A stretch of DNA of 64,000 nt from Dehalogenimonas formicexedens. GTDB lineage: Bacteria > Chloroflexota > Dehalococcoidia > Dehalococcoidales > Dehalococcoidaceae. Positions 63,446 to 64,000 of the stretch are shown here, one piece after another (position 1 is the first letter of the stretch; each line of letters begins with the position of its first letter). The DNA lies in the NCBI RefSeq assembly GCF_001953175.1, contig NZ_CP018258.1, positions 648,210 to 712,209 on the forward strand, in the 5' to 3' direction. The notes beneath the pieces are model-generated. The model saw nothing but the letters and a program-made list of their open reading frames with translations, did no database searches and had not been told where the DNA came from. Position numbers and translations under genes: made by a program.

Positions 63446-64000
63446 CTAGGCTTTCTTCAGTTTCTTCTTCAGGCGTTGGGCGGTGGAATGAAAATGCACC
63501 AGCGGTGAATTGCGGCGGCCGCAGATCTCAGCTGTTTTCAGAGACTCCAGGAATTCATCGCGAGTTCGGAAGGGAAGCATATCCAAAAAAGCGTTGCCGA
63601 GTTCCTCGGGACCGTGGGCATCGGAACCCGCAGAGCGCAGTAAGCCGTATTTTTTAGCGAATTTATCGGCGCGACGGACCGCGGACTCTAAAAGGATTCG
63701 GGCGTTCAGCACCTCGAGAACATCGATCTGACCTTTTTCAGCCAGAGCTTCGACGACTTTGCTTTCGAGCGCCGAACTGCGCAGGGGGTCGAAAGGATGG
63801 GGGATGCAGACTAGACCTCCTTGTTCCTTGATGGCGGCGACGGTGTCTTCCACCGACGTTCCGCTGGGGATGGTTTCCTTCAGGAACATGCCCATAATCT
63901 CGCCGAAAGGAGTCAACACTTCTTCGGCGACGATGACGGGAAAAGGGGCGATCTTCTGGAACTCCAGGGCACCGTCAACCGTACCGTGGTCGGCGATGGC
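63446..64000 (-). CDS. PHP-domain phosphoesterase (5' part beyond window edge)
   Basis: The last 184 codons of a PHP metal-dependent hydrolase; the reading frame is open to the window edge at 64000, so the start is outside. IADHGTVDGALEFQK, VCIPHPFDPLR and GSDAHGPEELG are the metal-ligand motifs of the PHP superfamily, in the small YciV/TrpH-like branch. A Lys-rich tail ends the protein. The reaction is probably phosphoester hydrolysis; the substrate is unknown. Confidence 0.85.
   Translation of the reverse strand, partial: AIADHGTVDGALEFQKIAPFPVIVAEEVLTPFGEIMGMFLKETIPSGTSVEDTVAAIKEQGGLVCIPHPFDPLRSSALESKVVEALAEKGQIDVLEVLNARILLESAVRRADKFAKKYGLLRSAGSDAHGPEELGNAFLDMLPFRTRDEFLESLKTAEICGRRNSPLVHFHSTAQRLKKKLKKA

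Overview
The window looks like chromosomal DNA of a strictly anaerobic Chloroflexota bacterium of the class Dehalococcoidia, most likely Dehalogenimonas or a close relative. This is inferred from gene content, not from a marker gene. The supporting features are an 11-subunit complex I (nuoABCDHIJKLMN) with no NADH module, a two-gene SufC/SufB-type Fe-S assembly unit, the COG1900/NIL-ferredoxin/UPF0280 sulfide-assimilation module, citramalate synthase, and cytoplasmic PAS histidine kinases with LuxR-type regulators. There is no phage, CRISPR array or classical insertion sequence. Almost all of the window is core metabolism in tightly packed operons, many with 1-14 bp overlaps.

Layout. 1-6619 (minus): ykgJ-type, ygiQ, M20 amidohydrolase, a dehydratase-activase homologue, plsX, trxB, then the start of rplI at the left edge. 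6690-7560: three tandem FmdB-type zinc ribbons. 7579-9557 (minus): sufC then a sufB/D-like gene. 9743-16525: nfeD-slipin, birA, a stand-alone LigD phosphoesterase, a uroporphyrinogen-decarboxylase-like protein, a degenerate receiver, and a LuxR regulator with its PAS kinase. 16681-22261: hisZ-hisG-hisD-hisC-hisB, in which hisG is an internal tandem duplication. 22273-22903: an array of inverted-repeat units with a GIY-YIG nuclease gene embedded in the middle unit. 22910-29409 (minus): guaA, an unknown gene, purD, purE, purB, purC. 29476-30545: tsaC and rpiB. 30567-42547: the branched-chain amino acid block ilvD-ilvB-ilvN-ilvC, leuA-mgtC-leuC-leuD, leuB-cimA. 42537-46754: SagB-type nitroreductase, two unknown genes with a ThyA-like gene, tRNA-Lys, a HEAT-like protein, nth. 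46800-57465 (minus): the nuo operon ending in tatD. 57701-61518 (minus): pilT with a small HTH gene, and the sulfide-assimilation trio. 61519-62141: a non-coding stretch with a probable structured RNA. 62142-64000: a membrane protein, a formyltransferase and a PHP-domain protein that runs off the right edge.

How it works together. The ilv/leu block holds all the enzymes specific to valine and leucine synthesis apart from the final transaminase. With cimA it also covers isoleucine, because CimA plus LeuCD/LeuB can make 2-oxobutyrate without threonine deaminase. The leuA unit begins with a candidate leader peptide carrying five consecutive Ile/Leu codons. The purine genes cover several steps from PRA to GMP. 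The nuo operon would build a proton-pumping membrane complex fed by a donor other than NADH.

Most interesting points: the GIY-YIG gene inside a palindromic repeat unit; the two-domain HisG whose halves have lost different active-site motifs; the leuA attenuator-like leader; the hairpin-rich RNA candidate near 61.6-61.96 kb; a promoter type with a 20-nt spacer that occurs at two unrelated loci; and a probable CTG start for purD.
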